47,569 nt of DNA, from assembly GCA_029100605.1 (NCBI GenBank), contig JAQXPK010000015.1:1-47569 (forward strand), in the 5' to 3' direction. Positions 6,485 to 14,627 of the stretch are shown in pieces; the stretch's first letter is position 1; each line of letters opens with the position of its first letter. Made by a program: the position numbers and the translations under genes. The notes beneath the pieces are model-generated. The model ran no database searches. It saw nothing but the letters and a program-made list of their open reading frames with translations, and was not told the DNA's origin. Source of the DNA: Bacillota bacterium (GTDB lineage: Bacteria > Bacillota > Clostridia > Oscillospirales > Oscillospiraceae).

Positions 6485-8164
6485 TCACTTTCCGGGCTTG
6501 AAGGAATCCTTCAGGCTGACGGAGCGGTTGAACACCAGATGCTCCGGGGTGCAGTCCTTGCTGTCCGGGCAGAAGTAGCCCAGGCGCATGAACTGATAGG
6601 AGGCGGGAGCCTTGGCGCCTTTCAGGCTGGCCTCCACCTTGCAGCCGGTGAGCACCTCCAGAGAGTGGGGGTTCAGGCAGGCCAGGAAGTCTTTGCCCGC
6701 AGCGTCGGGATCGGGATCATCAAACAGGTTGTCGTACTGCCGCACCTCGGCATCGGCGCAGTTTTCCGCATCCACCCAGTGGATGGTAGCGCCCTTGACC
6801 TTCCGGCCGTCGGCGGGATCGCCGCCCTTGCTCTCGGGATCGTAGGTTGCCAGCACCTCCACCACATTGCCGTTTTCGTCCTTGACGCACCCGGTGCAGG
6901 AGATCAGGTAGGCACCCTTCAGGCGGCACTCCGGCCCGTTGGGGTACAGGCGCTTGTACTTGGGGATAGGCTCCGGCAGGAAGTCGTCGGCCTCAATCCA
7001 CAGGTGCCGGGAGAAGCTGACCTCCCGGGTGCCGTCCTCGGGACGGTTGGGATTGTTCTCCACGGTGACCAGCTCGGACTGACCCTCGGGATAGTTGGTG
7101 ATGGTCAGCTTCACAGGCTTCAGCACTGCCATGACCCGCTGGGCGGTCTCGTTCAAGTCCTCCCGCAGGCAGAACTCCAGGAAAGCGTAGGGAATGGTGT
7201 TGGGGGATTTTGCCACGCCCACCCGCTCACAGAAGTTGCGGATGGATTTCGGGGTGTAGCCCCGGCGGCGCAGGCCGCAGAGGGTGGGCATCCGGGGATC
7301 GTCCCAGCCGGAGACGTAGCCGTTTTCCACCAGAGCCCGGAGCTTGCGCTTGCTAAGCACCGTGTGGTCGATGCCCAGCCGGGCAAACTCGATCTGCCGG
7401 GGGTGGTGGGGGACGGAAACGTGCTCCACAACCCAGTTGTACAGGGGACGATGGTTCTCAAATTCCAGAGAACACAGGGAGTGAGTGATGCCCTCCAGAG
7501 CGTCCTGGATGGGGTGGGCAAAGTCGTACATGGGGTAGATGCACCACTTGTCCCCCTGGCGGTGGTGGTGCATATGACGAATCCGGTAGATCACGGGATC
7601 GCGCATATTGAAGTTGCCGGAGGCCAGATCTATTTTCGCCCGGAGGGTGTAGCGGTTGTCCTCAAATTCTCCCGCCCGCATCCGGGCGAAGAGATCCAGG
7701 TTTTCCTCGATGGGCCGATCCCGGTAAGGAGAGACGGCGGGGGTATTCAGGTCACCCCGGTATTCTTTGAACTGCTCGGGGGTCAACTCGCAGACGTAGG
7801 CCAGCCCCTTCTTGATCAGCTCGACGGCGTACTCATAGTCCTTTTCAAAGTAGTCCGAGCCGTAGTAGAACCGGTCGCCCCAGTCGAAGCCCAGCCAGTG
7901 GATGTCCTCCTTGATGGCCTCCACGAACTCCTCGTCCTCTTTGGTGGGGTTGGTGTCGTCCATGCGCAGATTGCACAGGCCTCCGTATTTCTCGGCGGTG
8001 CCGAAGTCGATGATCAGCGCCTTGCAGTGACCGATGTGCAGATAGCCGTTGGGCTCGGGCGGGAACCGGGTGTGCACAGTCTGCCCTTCAAACTGCCCGC
8101 CGGGGGCAATGTCCTCATCGATAAAAGCGTGAATGAAGTTTTTGCTTTCGGTGCTCTCAGCCAT
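6485..8164 (-). CDS. glnS: Glutaminyl-tRNA synthetase
   Basis: This class I synthetase of 559 residues (E. coli enzyme about 554) charges tRNA-Gln directly. The ATP-binding HIGH motif lies in PEPNGYLHIGHCKA and the KMSKS equivalent is VLSKRKL. The C-terminal anticodon-binding beta barrels are complete. The frame allows an ATG 15 bases earlier, but AGAGGG lies between the two and serves the ATG at 8164. It is a lone gene with its own promoter and terminator. Many Firmicutes lack GlnRS and use GatCAB transamidation; it occurs patchily in gut Clostridia, probably by transfer. gatCAB is not in this window. Confidence 0.96.
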   Translation of the reverse strand: MAESTESKNFIHAFIDEDIAPGGQFEGQTVHTRFPPEPNGYLHIGHCKALIIDFGTAEKYGGLCNLRMDDTNPTKEDEEFVEAIKEDIHWLGFDWGDRFYYGSDYFEKDYEYAVELIKKGLAYVCELTPEQFKEYRGDLNTPAVSPYRDRPIEENLDLFARMRAGEFEDNRYTLRAKIDLASGNFNMRDPVIYRIRHMHHHRQGDKWCIYPMYDFAHPIQDALEGITHSLCSLEFENHRPLYNWVVEHVSVPHHPRQIEFARLGIDHTVLSKRKLRALVENGYVSGWDDPRMPTLCGLRRRGYTPKSIRNFCERVGVAKSPNTIPYAFLEFCLREDLNETAQRVMAVLKPVKLTITNYPEGQSELVTVENNPNRPEDGTREVSFSRHLWIEADDFLPEPIPKYKRLYPNGPECRLKGAYLISCTGCVKDENGNVVEVLATYDPESKGGDPADGRKVKGATIHWVDAENCADAEVRQYDNLFDDPDPDAAGKDFLACLNPHSLEVLTGCKVEASLKGAKAPASYQFMRLGYFCPDSKDCTPEHLVFNRSVSLKDSFKPGK

Positions 8165-8205
8165 GATAATCCCTCTCATTCCTTACATTTTTCCAATTAC
8201 CAGAC

Positions 8206-8234
8206 ATTATAACCCATTGGAAACCTATTTGCAA
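8206..8234 (-). promoter_or_regulatory. glnS promoter
   Basis: On the minus strand TTGCAA (8229-8234), a 17-base spacer and TATAAT (8206-8211) form a near-consensus sigma-A promoter about 42 bases upstream of the glnS start. Confidence 0.75.
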
Positions 8235-8322
8235 CCAGAATTCCTGCCAGAATCCGGTTTTTCTCAGAGGCGCGCTGTGTGAAAAATAGACAGAAGCGCC
8301 AGTTTGTTAAAATTAAGAAAAC

Positions 8323-8342
8323 ATTTTAAGAAATCTTAAAAT
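8323..8342. promoter_or_regulatory. Inverted repeat upstream of the pyrH promoter
   Basis: ATTTTAAGA/TCTTAAAAT with a 2-base gap is a perfect 9-base inverted repeat ending 5 bases before the pyrH -35. It could be an operator or simply an AT-rich UP-like element. A similar half, TTAAAATTAAGA, lies just to its left. Confidence 0.35.
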
Positions 8343-8347
8343 AGTGG

Positions 8348-8376
8348 TTGTCAATTTGGGCTTCATACGTTAAAAT
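8348..8376 (+). promoter_or_regulatory. Promoter of the pyrH-polC block
   Basis: TTGTCA (8348-8353), 17 bases and TAAAAT (8371-8376) lie 33 bases before the pyrH start. This is the only strong promoter seen ahead of the long collinear gene block. Confidence 0.75.
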
Positions 8377-8409
8377 AGGAAAGGATATGAAGCTAAGGAG
8401 GGATTCTCT

Positions 8410-9132
8410 TTGCCCGAGATCAAGTATCAGCGTATTCTGCTGAAGGTCAGCGGTGAGGCTCTCGCGGGAGAGGCACACCGGGGCTTGGATTTTACCATTG
8501 TCAATCAGCTCTGCGATTCTATCAAGGCCTGTGTGGACATGGGGGCGCAGATCGGCCTGGTCATCGGCGCCGGGAACTTCTGGCGGGGCGTGAAGGACGG
8601 CGCGGATAAAATGCAGCGCTCCCATGCCGACGCCATGGGAATGCTGGGCACCGTGATGAACGCCATCGCCGTGGCGGACGCCCTGAACCGGCACGGGCTG
8701 GACGCCCGGGTGCTCAGCGCAGTGGAAATGAATAAATTCGCCGAGTATTATACCCGGGATCTGGCGGAGCGGTACTTAAGCGAAGGAAAGGTCGTTCTTT
8801 TCGCCGCCGGAACCGGAAACCCCTATTTCTCCACGGACACCGGCGCGGTGCTTCGGGGCGTGGAAATTGAGGCGGATGCCGTGCTGATGGCGAAGAATGT
8901 GGACGCCATCTATTCCGCCGATCCTGCCAAGGATCCCAACGCCGTGCGCTATTCCCGCCTGACCTATGGCGAGGTGCTGTCGAAGAACCTGAAGGCCACG
9001 GACATTACCGCCATGGCGCTGGCGATGGACAACGATATGACCATGGTCTGCTTCGGCCTGAACGAGGAGAACAGCATCCTCCGCGTGGTGCGGGGTGAGG
9101 AGATCGGAACAACCGTGAAAAATCATTTCTGA
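8410..9132 (+). CDS. pyrH: UMP kinase
   Basis: This 240-residue bacterial UMP kinase of the amino-acid-kinase fold makes UDP from UMP and ATP. ILLKVSGEAL and GLVIGAGNFWRG near the N-terminus, and FFAAGTGNP-like FAAGTGNPYFSTD in the middle, are family signatures. Translation starts at TTG 8410, 7-8 bases after a strong AAGGAGG. In many Firmicutes rpsB-tsf precede it; here it is first in the block, followed by frr after 13 bases. Confidence 0.96.
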   Translation: MPEIKYQRILLKVSGEALAGEAHRGLDFTIVNQLCDSIKACVDMGAQIGLVIGAGNFWRGVKDGADKMQRSHADAMGMLGTVMNAIAVADALNRHGLDARVLSAVEMNKFAEYYTRDLAERYLSEGKVVLFAAGTGNPYFSTDTGAVLRGVEIEADAVLMAKNVDAIYSADPAKDPNAVRYSRLTYGEVLSKNLKATDITAMALAMDNDMTMVCFGLNEENSILRVVRGEEIGTTVKNHF

Positions 9133-9145
9133 GGAGGAACACACA

Positions 9146-9700
9146 ATGACCGTCGATTTTAAGGAATACGCCAGAAAAATGGACAAAGCGCTGGAGCACC
9201 TGGGAGAGGATTTTGACGCCGTCCGGGCCGGTCGTGCCAACGCCAAGGTTCTTGACCGCATCACCGTGGAATACTATGGCAGTGAGACGCCCCTCAACGG
9301 CGTTGCCACCATTTCCACCCCCGATGCCCGCACGCTGATCATTCAGCCCTGGGACACCAAGCTCCTGAAGGAGATCCAGAAGGCCATTCAGACCTCTGAC
9401 CTGGGAATCAACCCCCAGAACGACGGTCGGGTGATTCGTCTGGTGTTCCCCCAGCTCACCGAGGAGCGCCGTAAGGATCTGGCAAAGCAGGTCAAGAAAT
9501 ACTCCGAGGACGCCAAGGTCGCCATGCGCAACATCCGCCGGGACGGCATGGACTATGTGAAGAAGCTGAAGAAGAACGGCGAAATCACCGAGGACGACCA
9601 GAAGAAGGCGGAAAAGGATCTGCAGGATCTGCTGGACAAGAATATCAAGCGGGTGGACGCCGCCCTGGCTGCCAAGGAAAAGGAACTGATGGCGATCTGA
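9146..9700 (+). CDS. frr: Ribosome recycling factor
   Basis: This 184-residue RRF (usual length about 185) splits post-termination ribosomes together with EF-G. The N-terminal helix contains AVRAGRANAKVLDRI, and the C-terminal helix is highly charged (RRDGMDYVKKLKKNGEITEDD). GAGGAGG lies before the ATG. It follows pyrH in the conserved pyrH-frr-uppS order, with 105 non-coding bases before uppS. Confidence 0.97.
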   Translation: MTVDFKEYARKMDKALEHLGEDFDAVRAGRANAKVLDRITVEYYGSETPLNGVATISTPDARTLIIQPWDTKLLKEIQKAIQTSDLGINPQNDGRVIRLVFPQLTEERRKDLAKQVKKYSEDAKVAMRNIRRDGMDYVKKLKKNGEITEDDQKKAEKDLQDLLDKNIKRVDAALAAKEKELMAI

Positions 9701-9805
9701 GCCTGGGTGGAAAGCTGCGGTATCGCCCTTAATTTGCCGCGGAGCGGTATCCTGGCTTTCAATCCTTCATTTTTAACGGTTATCAACGTAGAAAGAGGTG
9801 CTTAA

Positions 9806-10525
9806 ATGGCACTTTCTGAAAAAGAAAACCTGGCTCCGCCCCGGCACATCGCCATCATCATGGACGGCAACGGGCGCTGGGCAAAGCAGCGGGGACTGCC
9901 CCGCACCGCCGGACACGCCGCCGGAGCGGAGGCCTTTCGGCGCATCGCCAACTACTGCCGGACTCTGGGAGTGGAATATCTGACGGTGTATGCCTTCTCC
10001 ACCGAAAACTGGAAGCGCTCGGAGGAGGAAGTGGCGGGCATCATGAGGCTGCTGCGCCGGTATCTGGATGAGGCGCTGCGGGATATGGAGAAAAACCGGG
10101 TCAGATTTCGCTTTTTCGGCGACCTGTCCCGTCTCAGCCCGGAGCTGCAAAAGCTCTGCCATGACGCGGAAAGCCGGTCGGAGGAGTATGACGTTCAGGT
10201 GAATTTCTGCCTGAATTACGGTGGCCGGGACGAGATCGTCCGGGCTGCCAGAGCCTTTGCCGCCGACGTGGCGGCAGGGAAAGCGAACCCCGAAGAACTG
10301 ACGGAGGAAGGCTTCTCCGGCTATCTGTACTCAGCCGGCGTTCCGGATCCGGAGCTGATTATCCGCCCCTCCGGCGAGCAGCGGATCAGCAATTTCCTTT
10401 TGTGGCAGTCCGCTTACTCGGAATATGTGTTTATGAATGTACTGTGGCCTGACTTTACCCCGGAGCATCTGGACGAGGCCATCGCGGAATATCATCGGCG
10501 CAATCGCCGGTTCGGAGGGACATAG
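9806..10525 (+). CDS. uppS: Undecaprenyl diphosphate synthase
   Basis: This 239-residue cis-prenyltransferase builds the C55 lipid carrier for cell-wall synthesis. IAIIMDGNGRWA carries the catalytic Asp (about residue 19), and RPSGEQRISNFLLWQSAYSE near the C-terminus is the isopentenyl-diphosphate-binding signature. AGAGGTG precedes the ATG. The product feeds directly into wall synthesis, and the next four genes continue lipid and isoprenoid metabolism. Confidence 0.96.
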   Translation: MALSEKENLAPPRHIAIIMDGNGRWAKQRGLPRTAGHAAGAEAFRRIANYCRTLGVEYLTVYAFSTENWKRSEEEVAGIMRLLRRYLDEALRDMEKNRVRFRFFGDLSRLSPELQKLCHDAESRSEEYDVQVNFCLNYGGRDEIVRAARAFAADVAAGKANPEELTEEGFSGYLYSAGVPDPELIIRPSGEQRISNFLLWQSAYSEYVFMNVLWPDFTPEHLDEAIAEYHRRNRRFGGT

Positions 10526-10530
10526 AAAAA

Positions 10531-11346
10531 ATGAAAACACGCATTATCTCGGCGGCCATCCTGGTGCCGATCCTGTTTCTTCTGGTGCTGGTGGCCCCGG
10601 TGATTGTCGCGGCGATTGTGATGGGAGTCCTTCTGGCGATTGCGGCTTACGAGCTACTGTACCGGACGGGACTGGTGAAGCATCCGAGACTGGTGATTTA
10701 CGCCTGTGTGATGGCCTTTGCCGTCTGCCTGTGGAGTTATTTTGACGCACGTCGGGCATACTTTGAAATCATCCTGCTGGTGTTCTGGCTGCTGCTGTTT
10801 TCGGAGATGATGCTGGATCATGTGAAGATTCACTTTGAAATGCTGGCCATGTGCTTCACGGCGGGCGTTGTGATTCCTTATATGCTCAGCTCCCTAATCC
10901 GGATTCTGAACCTGGACATCGGGCGCTATGTCATTCTGATCCCCTTTGTGGTGGCGTTTATGTCCGATACCGGTGCCTACTTTGTGGGTCTGAAATTCGG
11001 TCATCACAAGCTGGCCCCGGTGGTCAGTCCCAATAAGACCATCGAGGGCGCCGTAGGCGGCGTGGTGCTGGCTACCGTGAGTATGCTTGTGTATGCGCTG
11101 ATTCTGGATCTGCTGCCCGGCGGACTGCGTGTGAACTACGGCCTGGCGCTGCTGTACGGGTTTGCCGGTTCCCTGATCGGGATCTTCGGCGACCTGAGCT
11201 TTTCCGCCATCAAGCGGCAGACCGGCGTTAAGGATTACGGCAATCTCATTCCTGGTCACGGCGGCGTGCTGGATCGGTTCGATTCCGTGACCACAGTGGC
11301 ACCTGTTATGGAGATTCTGCTGCTCCTGCTGCCCATTGTGAGGTGA
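10531..11346 (+). CDS. cdsA: Phosphatidate cytidylyltransferase
   Basis: This 271-residue integral membrane protein makes CDP-diacylglycerol from phosphatidate and CTP. About eight hydrophobic segments are seen. The CdsA signature lies near the C-terminus: GDLSFSAIKRQTGVKDYG, then IPGHGGVLDRFDS, with the metal-binding Asp residues. It starts 6 bases after the uppS stop, using GGAGGG at the end of uppS. Confidence 0.95.
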   Translation: MKTRIISAAILVPILFLLVLVAPVIVAAIVMGVLLAIAAYELLYRTGLVKHPRLVIYACVMAFAVCLWSYFDARRAYFEIILLVFWLLLFSEMMLDHVKIHFEMLAMCFTAGVVIPYMLSSLIRILNLDIGRYVILIPFVVAFMSDTGAYFVGLKFGHHKLAPVVSPNKTIEGAVGGVVLATVSMLVYALILDLLPGGLRVNYGLALLYGFAGSLIGIFGDLSFSAIKRQTGVKDYGNLIPGHGGVLDRFDSVTTVAPVMEILLLLLPIVR

Positions 11347-11353
11347 GGAAGCC

Positions 11354-12508
11354 ATGGTAAAACGGGTAAGTATCCTTGGTTCCACCGGCTCCATCGGTCG
11401 GCAGAGCCTGGATGTGATCCGCCGTCTGCCCGGCGTCCAGGTGGCAGCGCTTACTGCCGGTACCAGTGTGGAGCGGATGGCGGAGCAATGCCGGGAATTT
11501 AGCCCGGAGCTGGCGGTCATGGGAACCCAGGAAGCGGCGCAAGCCCTTTCGGAGCAGATTCGTGACCTCCCCATCCGGGTCAGCTGGGGGGAGGCTGGGC
11601 TGCTGGAGGCGGCATCTTTACAGGAAGCTGACTGCGTCATCACTGCCGTAGTGGGCATGGTGGGACTGAAGCCGACCCTCGCCGCCATTCGTGCCGGAAA
11701 GCGCATCGGCCTTGCCAACAAGGAGACCCTGGTCTGCGCCGGAGAGATCGTCATGGCGGAGGCGGAGAAATACGGCGCGGAGATTCTTCCTGTGGACTCC
11801 GAGCATTCCGCCATTTACCAGTGCCTGATGGGCTGCGGCGACAGGCGGGAGGTCAGACGGCTGATTCTCACCTGCTCCGGCGGCCCCTTTTTCGGCATGA
11901 CCCGATCTCAACTGGAGCAGGTGACCAAAGCGGACGCTTTGAAGCATCCCAACTGGAAGATGGGGGCAAAGATCACCGTGGACTGCGCCACCCTGATGAA
12001 CAAGGGGTTGGAGGTCATTGAGGCCATGCGGCTGTACCGGCTGCCTTTGGAGCAGGTGGACGTGGTGATTCACCGCCAGAGCATCGTTCACAGCATGGTG
12101 GAATTCACCGACGGCGCGGTGATGGCTCAGATGGGCACGCCGGATATGCGCCTGCCCATTCAGCTGGCGCTGACCTATCCGGAGCGCATCGAAAGCCCGG
12201 TGGAGCGGCTGGATCTGCTGAAGTGCGGCAGCCTGACCTTTGCCCAGCCGGATATGGACAGCTTTCCCTGCCTTGCTCTGGCACGGGACTGCGCCAAGGC
12301 CGGGGGCACGGCCTGCCCAGCGATGAACGGCGCAAACGAGGAAGCGGTGGCGCTGTTTCTGAACGATGAAATCGGCTTTTACGACATCTACCGCCTGGTG
12401 CGGGACGCAGTTGAGGCTGTTCCCTTCCGGGAGACTCCCACGCTGGAGGAGATTCTGGAAACGGATCGCCTGGCCCGGGCAGCGGTGCAACGGCAAATTC
12501 TGAAATAA
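11354..12508 (+). CDS. dxr: 1-deoxy-D-xylulose-5-phosphate reductoisomerase
   Basis: This 384-residue enzyme catalyses the second step of the MEP isoprenoid pathway, using NADPH and a divalent metal. The nucleotide loop is GSTGSIG (residues 8-14). NKETLVCAGE and DSEHSAIYQ form the active site, and HRQSIVHSMVEF belongs to the catalytic domain. It begins 8 bases after cdsA. Together with ispG downstream it supplies precursors for uppS, giving an isoprenoid-carrier operon. Confidence 0.97.
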   Translation: MVKRVSILGSTGSIGRQSLDVIRRLPGVQVAALTAGTSVERMAEQCREFSPELAVMGTQEAAQALSEQIRDLPIRVSWGEAGLLEAASLQEADCVITAVVGMVGLKPTLAAIRAGKRIGLANKETLVCAGEIVMAEAEKYGAEILPVDSEHSAIYQCLMGCGDRREVRRLILTCSGGPFFGMTRSQLEQVTKADALKHPNWKMGAKITVDCATLMNKGLEVIEAMRLYRLPLEQVDVVIHRQSIVHSMVEFTDGAVMAQMGTPDMRLPIQLALTYPERIESPVERLDLLKCGSLTFAQPDMDSFPCLALARDCAKAGGTACPAMNGANEEAVALFLNDEIGFYDIYRLVRDAVEAVPFRETPTLEEILETDRLARAAVQRQILK

Positions 12509-12520
12509 TCGAGGCATTGT

Positions 12521-13582
12521 ATGAGCGTTCTTTTCGCAATTCTCCTGTTCAGCCTGTTGATTTTTGTCCATGAGCTGGGGCATTTTGTGGCTGCTAAGCT
12601 CTCCGGGGTGCAGGTCAACGAGTTTTCCATGTTCATGGGCCCCGCCATCTGGAAAAAGCAGGTGGGGGAGACCCTGTATTCGATCCGCTGTATTCCCATC
12701 GGCGGCTACTGCGCCATGGAGGGGGAGGACGAAGAAAGCGACAACCCCCGCTCCTTTGACAAGGCGGCCTGGTGGAAGCGGCTGATCATTTTGGCTGCCG
12801 GCGCGGCGATGAACTTTCTCATCGGCGTGCTGCTGATGGTCATTGTCAGCCTGCCGGTGAAGCAAACCGTCATTCCCGTGATTTCCAGCTTTGAGAATTA
12901 CGCCACGATCAACGGGGAAAACGGCCTCCAGCCCGGCGACCGCATTCTGAAGGTGGACGGGGAGAAACTCTACAACTATTCTGACCTTTCCCTGATTCTT
13001 TCCCTCAACCCCGGGGACATTCACGACCTGGTGGTGGAACGCGGCGGAGCAAGGGTGGAGCTGACGAACTTCCTGCTGGAAAAGCATGAGGTTTCCACTG
13101 AGGATGGCACAACGGTGCGCCGCTATGGCATGAACTTCACTCTGTACACGCCGGACTTCGGCGACAAGCTGGTCATGGCCTGGAATCAGAGCCTGGACAC
13201 GGTGCGCATGGTACGGCTGAGCCTGCAGATGCTCCTTACCGGAAAGGTGGGCTTGAAGGATATGTCCGGCCCTGTGGGCATCGTCAGTGAGATGTCCAAC
13301 GTGGCGGCGGCCTCCGACAGCTGGGTTTCCGCCCTGCTCAATATGCTGTATTTCGGCGGCTTCATCGCCATTAACCTTGCGGTGATGAATTTGCTGCCCA
13401 TTCCTGCCCTGGACGGCGGGCGGATTGTGTGCCTGCTGATCACCGTACTGGTGGAGGCTGTTACAAGGAAAAAGATCAATCCCAAGTATGAGGGGTATCT
13501 CCACAGTGCGGGTATGATTCTGCTTCTGGGGCTGATGGCTGTGATCATGTGCAAGGATGTAATCTTCCTGTTCAAGAGGTGA
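12521..13582 (+). CDS. rseP: Site-2 intramembrane metalloprotease RseP/RasP
   Basis: This 353-residue zinc protease cleaves transmembrane anchors of regulators such as anti-sigma factors. The zinc motif is HELGH in the first membrane segment (about residues 17-21). NLLPIPALDGGRI, the third metal ligand region, lies near the C-terminus. A single PDZ domain (about 120-200, with GLQPGDRILKVDG) lies between. It takes its usual place between dxr and ispG. An ECF sigma gene begins at the far end of the window, but no link between the two is shown. Confidence 0.95.
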   Translation: MSVLFAILLFSLLIFVHELGHFVAAKLSGVQVNEFSMFMGPAIWKKQVGETLYSIRCIPIGGYCAMEGEDEESDNPRSFDKAAWWKRLIILAAGAAMNFLIGVLLMVIVSLPVKQTVIPVISSFENYATINGENGLQPGDRILKVDGEKLYNYSDLSLILSLNPGDIHDLVVERGGARVELTNFLLEKHEVSTEDGTTVRRYGMNFTLYTPDFGDKLVMAWNQSLDTVRMVRLSLQMLLTGKVGLKDMSGPVGIVSEMSNVAAASDSWVSALLNMLYFGGFIAINLAVMNLLPIPALDGGRIVCLLITVLVEAVTRKKINPKYEGYLHSAGMILLLGLMAVIMCKDVIFLFKR

Positions 13583-13587
13583 GAAGG

Positions 13588-14625
13588 ATGACGAGACAGA
13601 TTCGGGTGGGAGGCGTTCCCATCGGCGGCGGAGCACCGGTGGTGATCCAATCCATGCTTAATACCAAGACCACGGATGTGGAGGGCAGTTTGCGGCAGAT
13701 CCGCCAGCTGTCTGCCGCCGGGTGCCAGATTGCGCGGCTGGCGGTGCCCAACATGGAAGCTGCCCGGAGCTTTGCGGACATCTGCCGGGAAAGCCCGCTG
13801 CCGCTGGTGGCGGACATCCATTTTGATTACAAGTTGGCCATCGCTGCAGCTGAGGGCGGCGCTTCCAAGATCCGCATCAACCCCGGCAATATCGGTGGGG
13901 AGGATCGGGTAAAAGCCGTGGTGGAGGTGTGCAAGGACAAGCACATTCCCATCCGCATCGGCGTCAACGGCGGCAGCCTGGATAAGCGCCTGCTGGAAAA
14001 GTATGGTCATCCCACCGCGGAAGCGTTGGTGGAGAGCGCATTTGAGCATCTGGAGCTGCTGGAAAAGCAGGGCTTTTATGATACCTGCGTCTCCATGAAG
14101 TCCTCCACGGTGCCCACCATGGTGGCGGCAGCAAGGCTCTTCCGGAGCAAATGCGACTATCCCCTGCACATCGGCGTCACGGAAACCGGCCCGGTAAAAC
14201 AGGGACTGATTAAATCCGCCATGGGCATCGGCGCGCTGCTCTTAGACGGCATCGGCGACACCATCCGGGTCAGCCTGACAGACGATCCGGTGCAGGAGGT
14301 CTATGCCGCCAAGGACATTCTGAAGGCGGCGGGACTGCGCAGGCAGGGCGTGAATATCATCTCCTGTCCCACCTGCGGACGCACCCGCATCGACCTCATC
14401 GGCCTGGTGAACCGGGTGGATGAAGCCCTGAAAACCTGTGAAAAACCCATCACCGTGGCGGTTATGGGCTGCGTGGTCAACGGCCCCGGGGAAGCCCGGG
14501 AAGCGGACATCGGCATCGCCGGAGGTGACGGCTGGGGAATGCTGTTTGAAAAGGGCGAACCGGTGGAGCGCCTGCCCTATGACGAGTTGCTGCCCGCTCT
14601 GCTGAACCGAATTGAGAAATATTGA
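13588..14625 (+). CDS. ispG: 4-hydroxy-3-methylbut-2-enyl diphosphate synthase
   Basis: This 345-residue iron-sulfur enzyme is the penultimate step of the MEP pathway. The [4Fe-4S] cysteines are in CPTCGRT and MGCVVNGPGE near the C-terminus. The N-terminal TIM barrel shows VIQSMLNTKTTD and ADIHFDYKLA. ATG 13588, preceded by GAGAAGG, is chosen over an upstream in-frame start inside rseP. The length matches the short, single-barrel bacterial form. Confidence 0.96.
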   Translation: MTRQIRVGGVPIGGGAPVVIQSMLNTKTTDVEGSLRQIRQLSAAGCQIARLAVPNMEAARSFADICRESPLPLVADIHFDYKLAIAAAEGGASKIRINPGNIGGEDRVKAVVEVCKDKHIPIRIGVNGGSLDKRLLEKYGHPTAEALVESAFEHLELLEKQGFYDTCVSMKSSTVPTMVAAARLFRSKCDYPLHIGVTETGPVKQGLIKSAMGIGALLLDGIGDTIRVSLTDDPVQEVYAAKDILKAAGLRRQGVNIISCPTCGRTRIDLIGLVNRVDEALKTCEKPITVAVMGCVVNGPGEAREADIGIAGGDGWGMLFEKGEPVERLPYDELLPALLNRIEKY

Positions 14626-14627
14626 GG

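Noticed and set aside
6455..8212. A 585-residue plus-strand frame over glnS, and similar long opposite-strand frames over rarA, dxr-rseP, ispG-polC, pncB, PBP and clpE.
   Set aside because: High GC and codon bias produce long antisense frames. The plus or minus strand gene in each case has clear motifs; the shadows have none.
9714..9731. CTGCGGTATCGCCCTTA, similar to the right end of repeat family A.
   Set aside because: Only about 17 bases match and no second end is present between frr and uppS. Too short to call an element.
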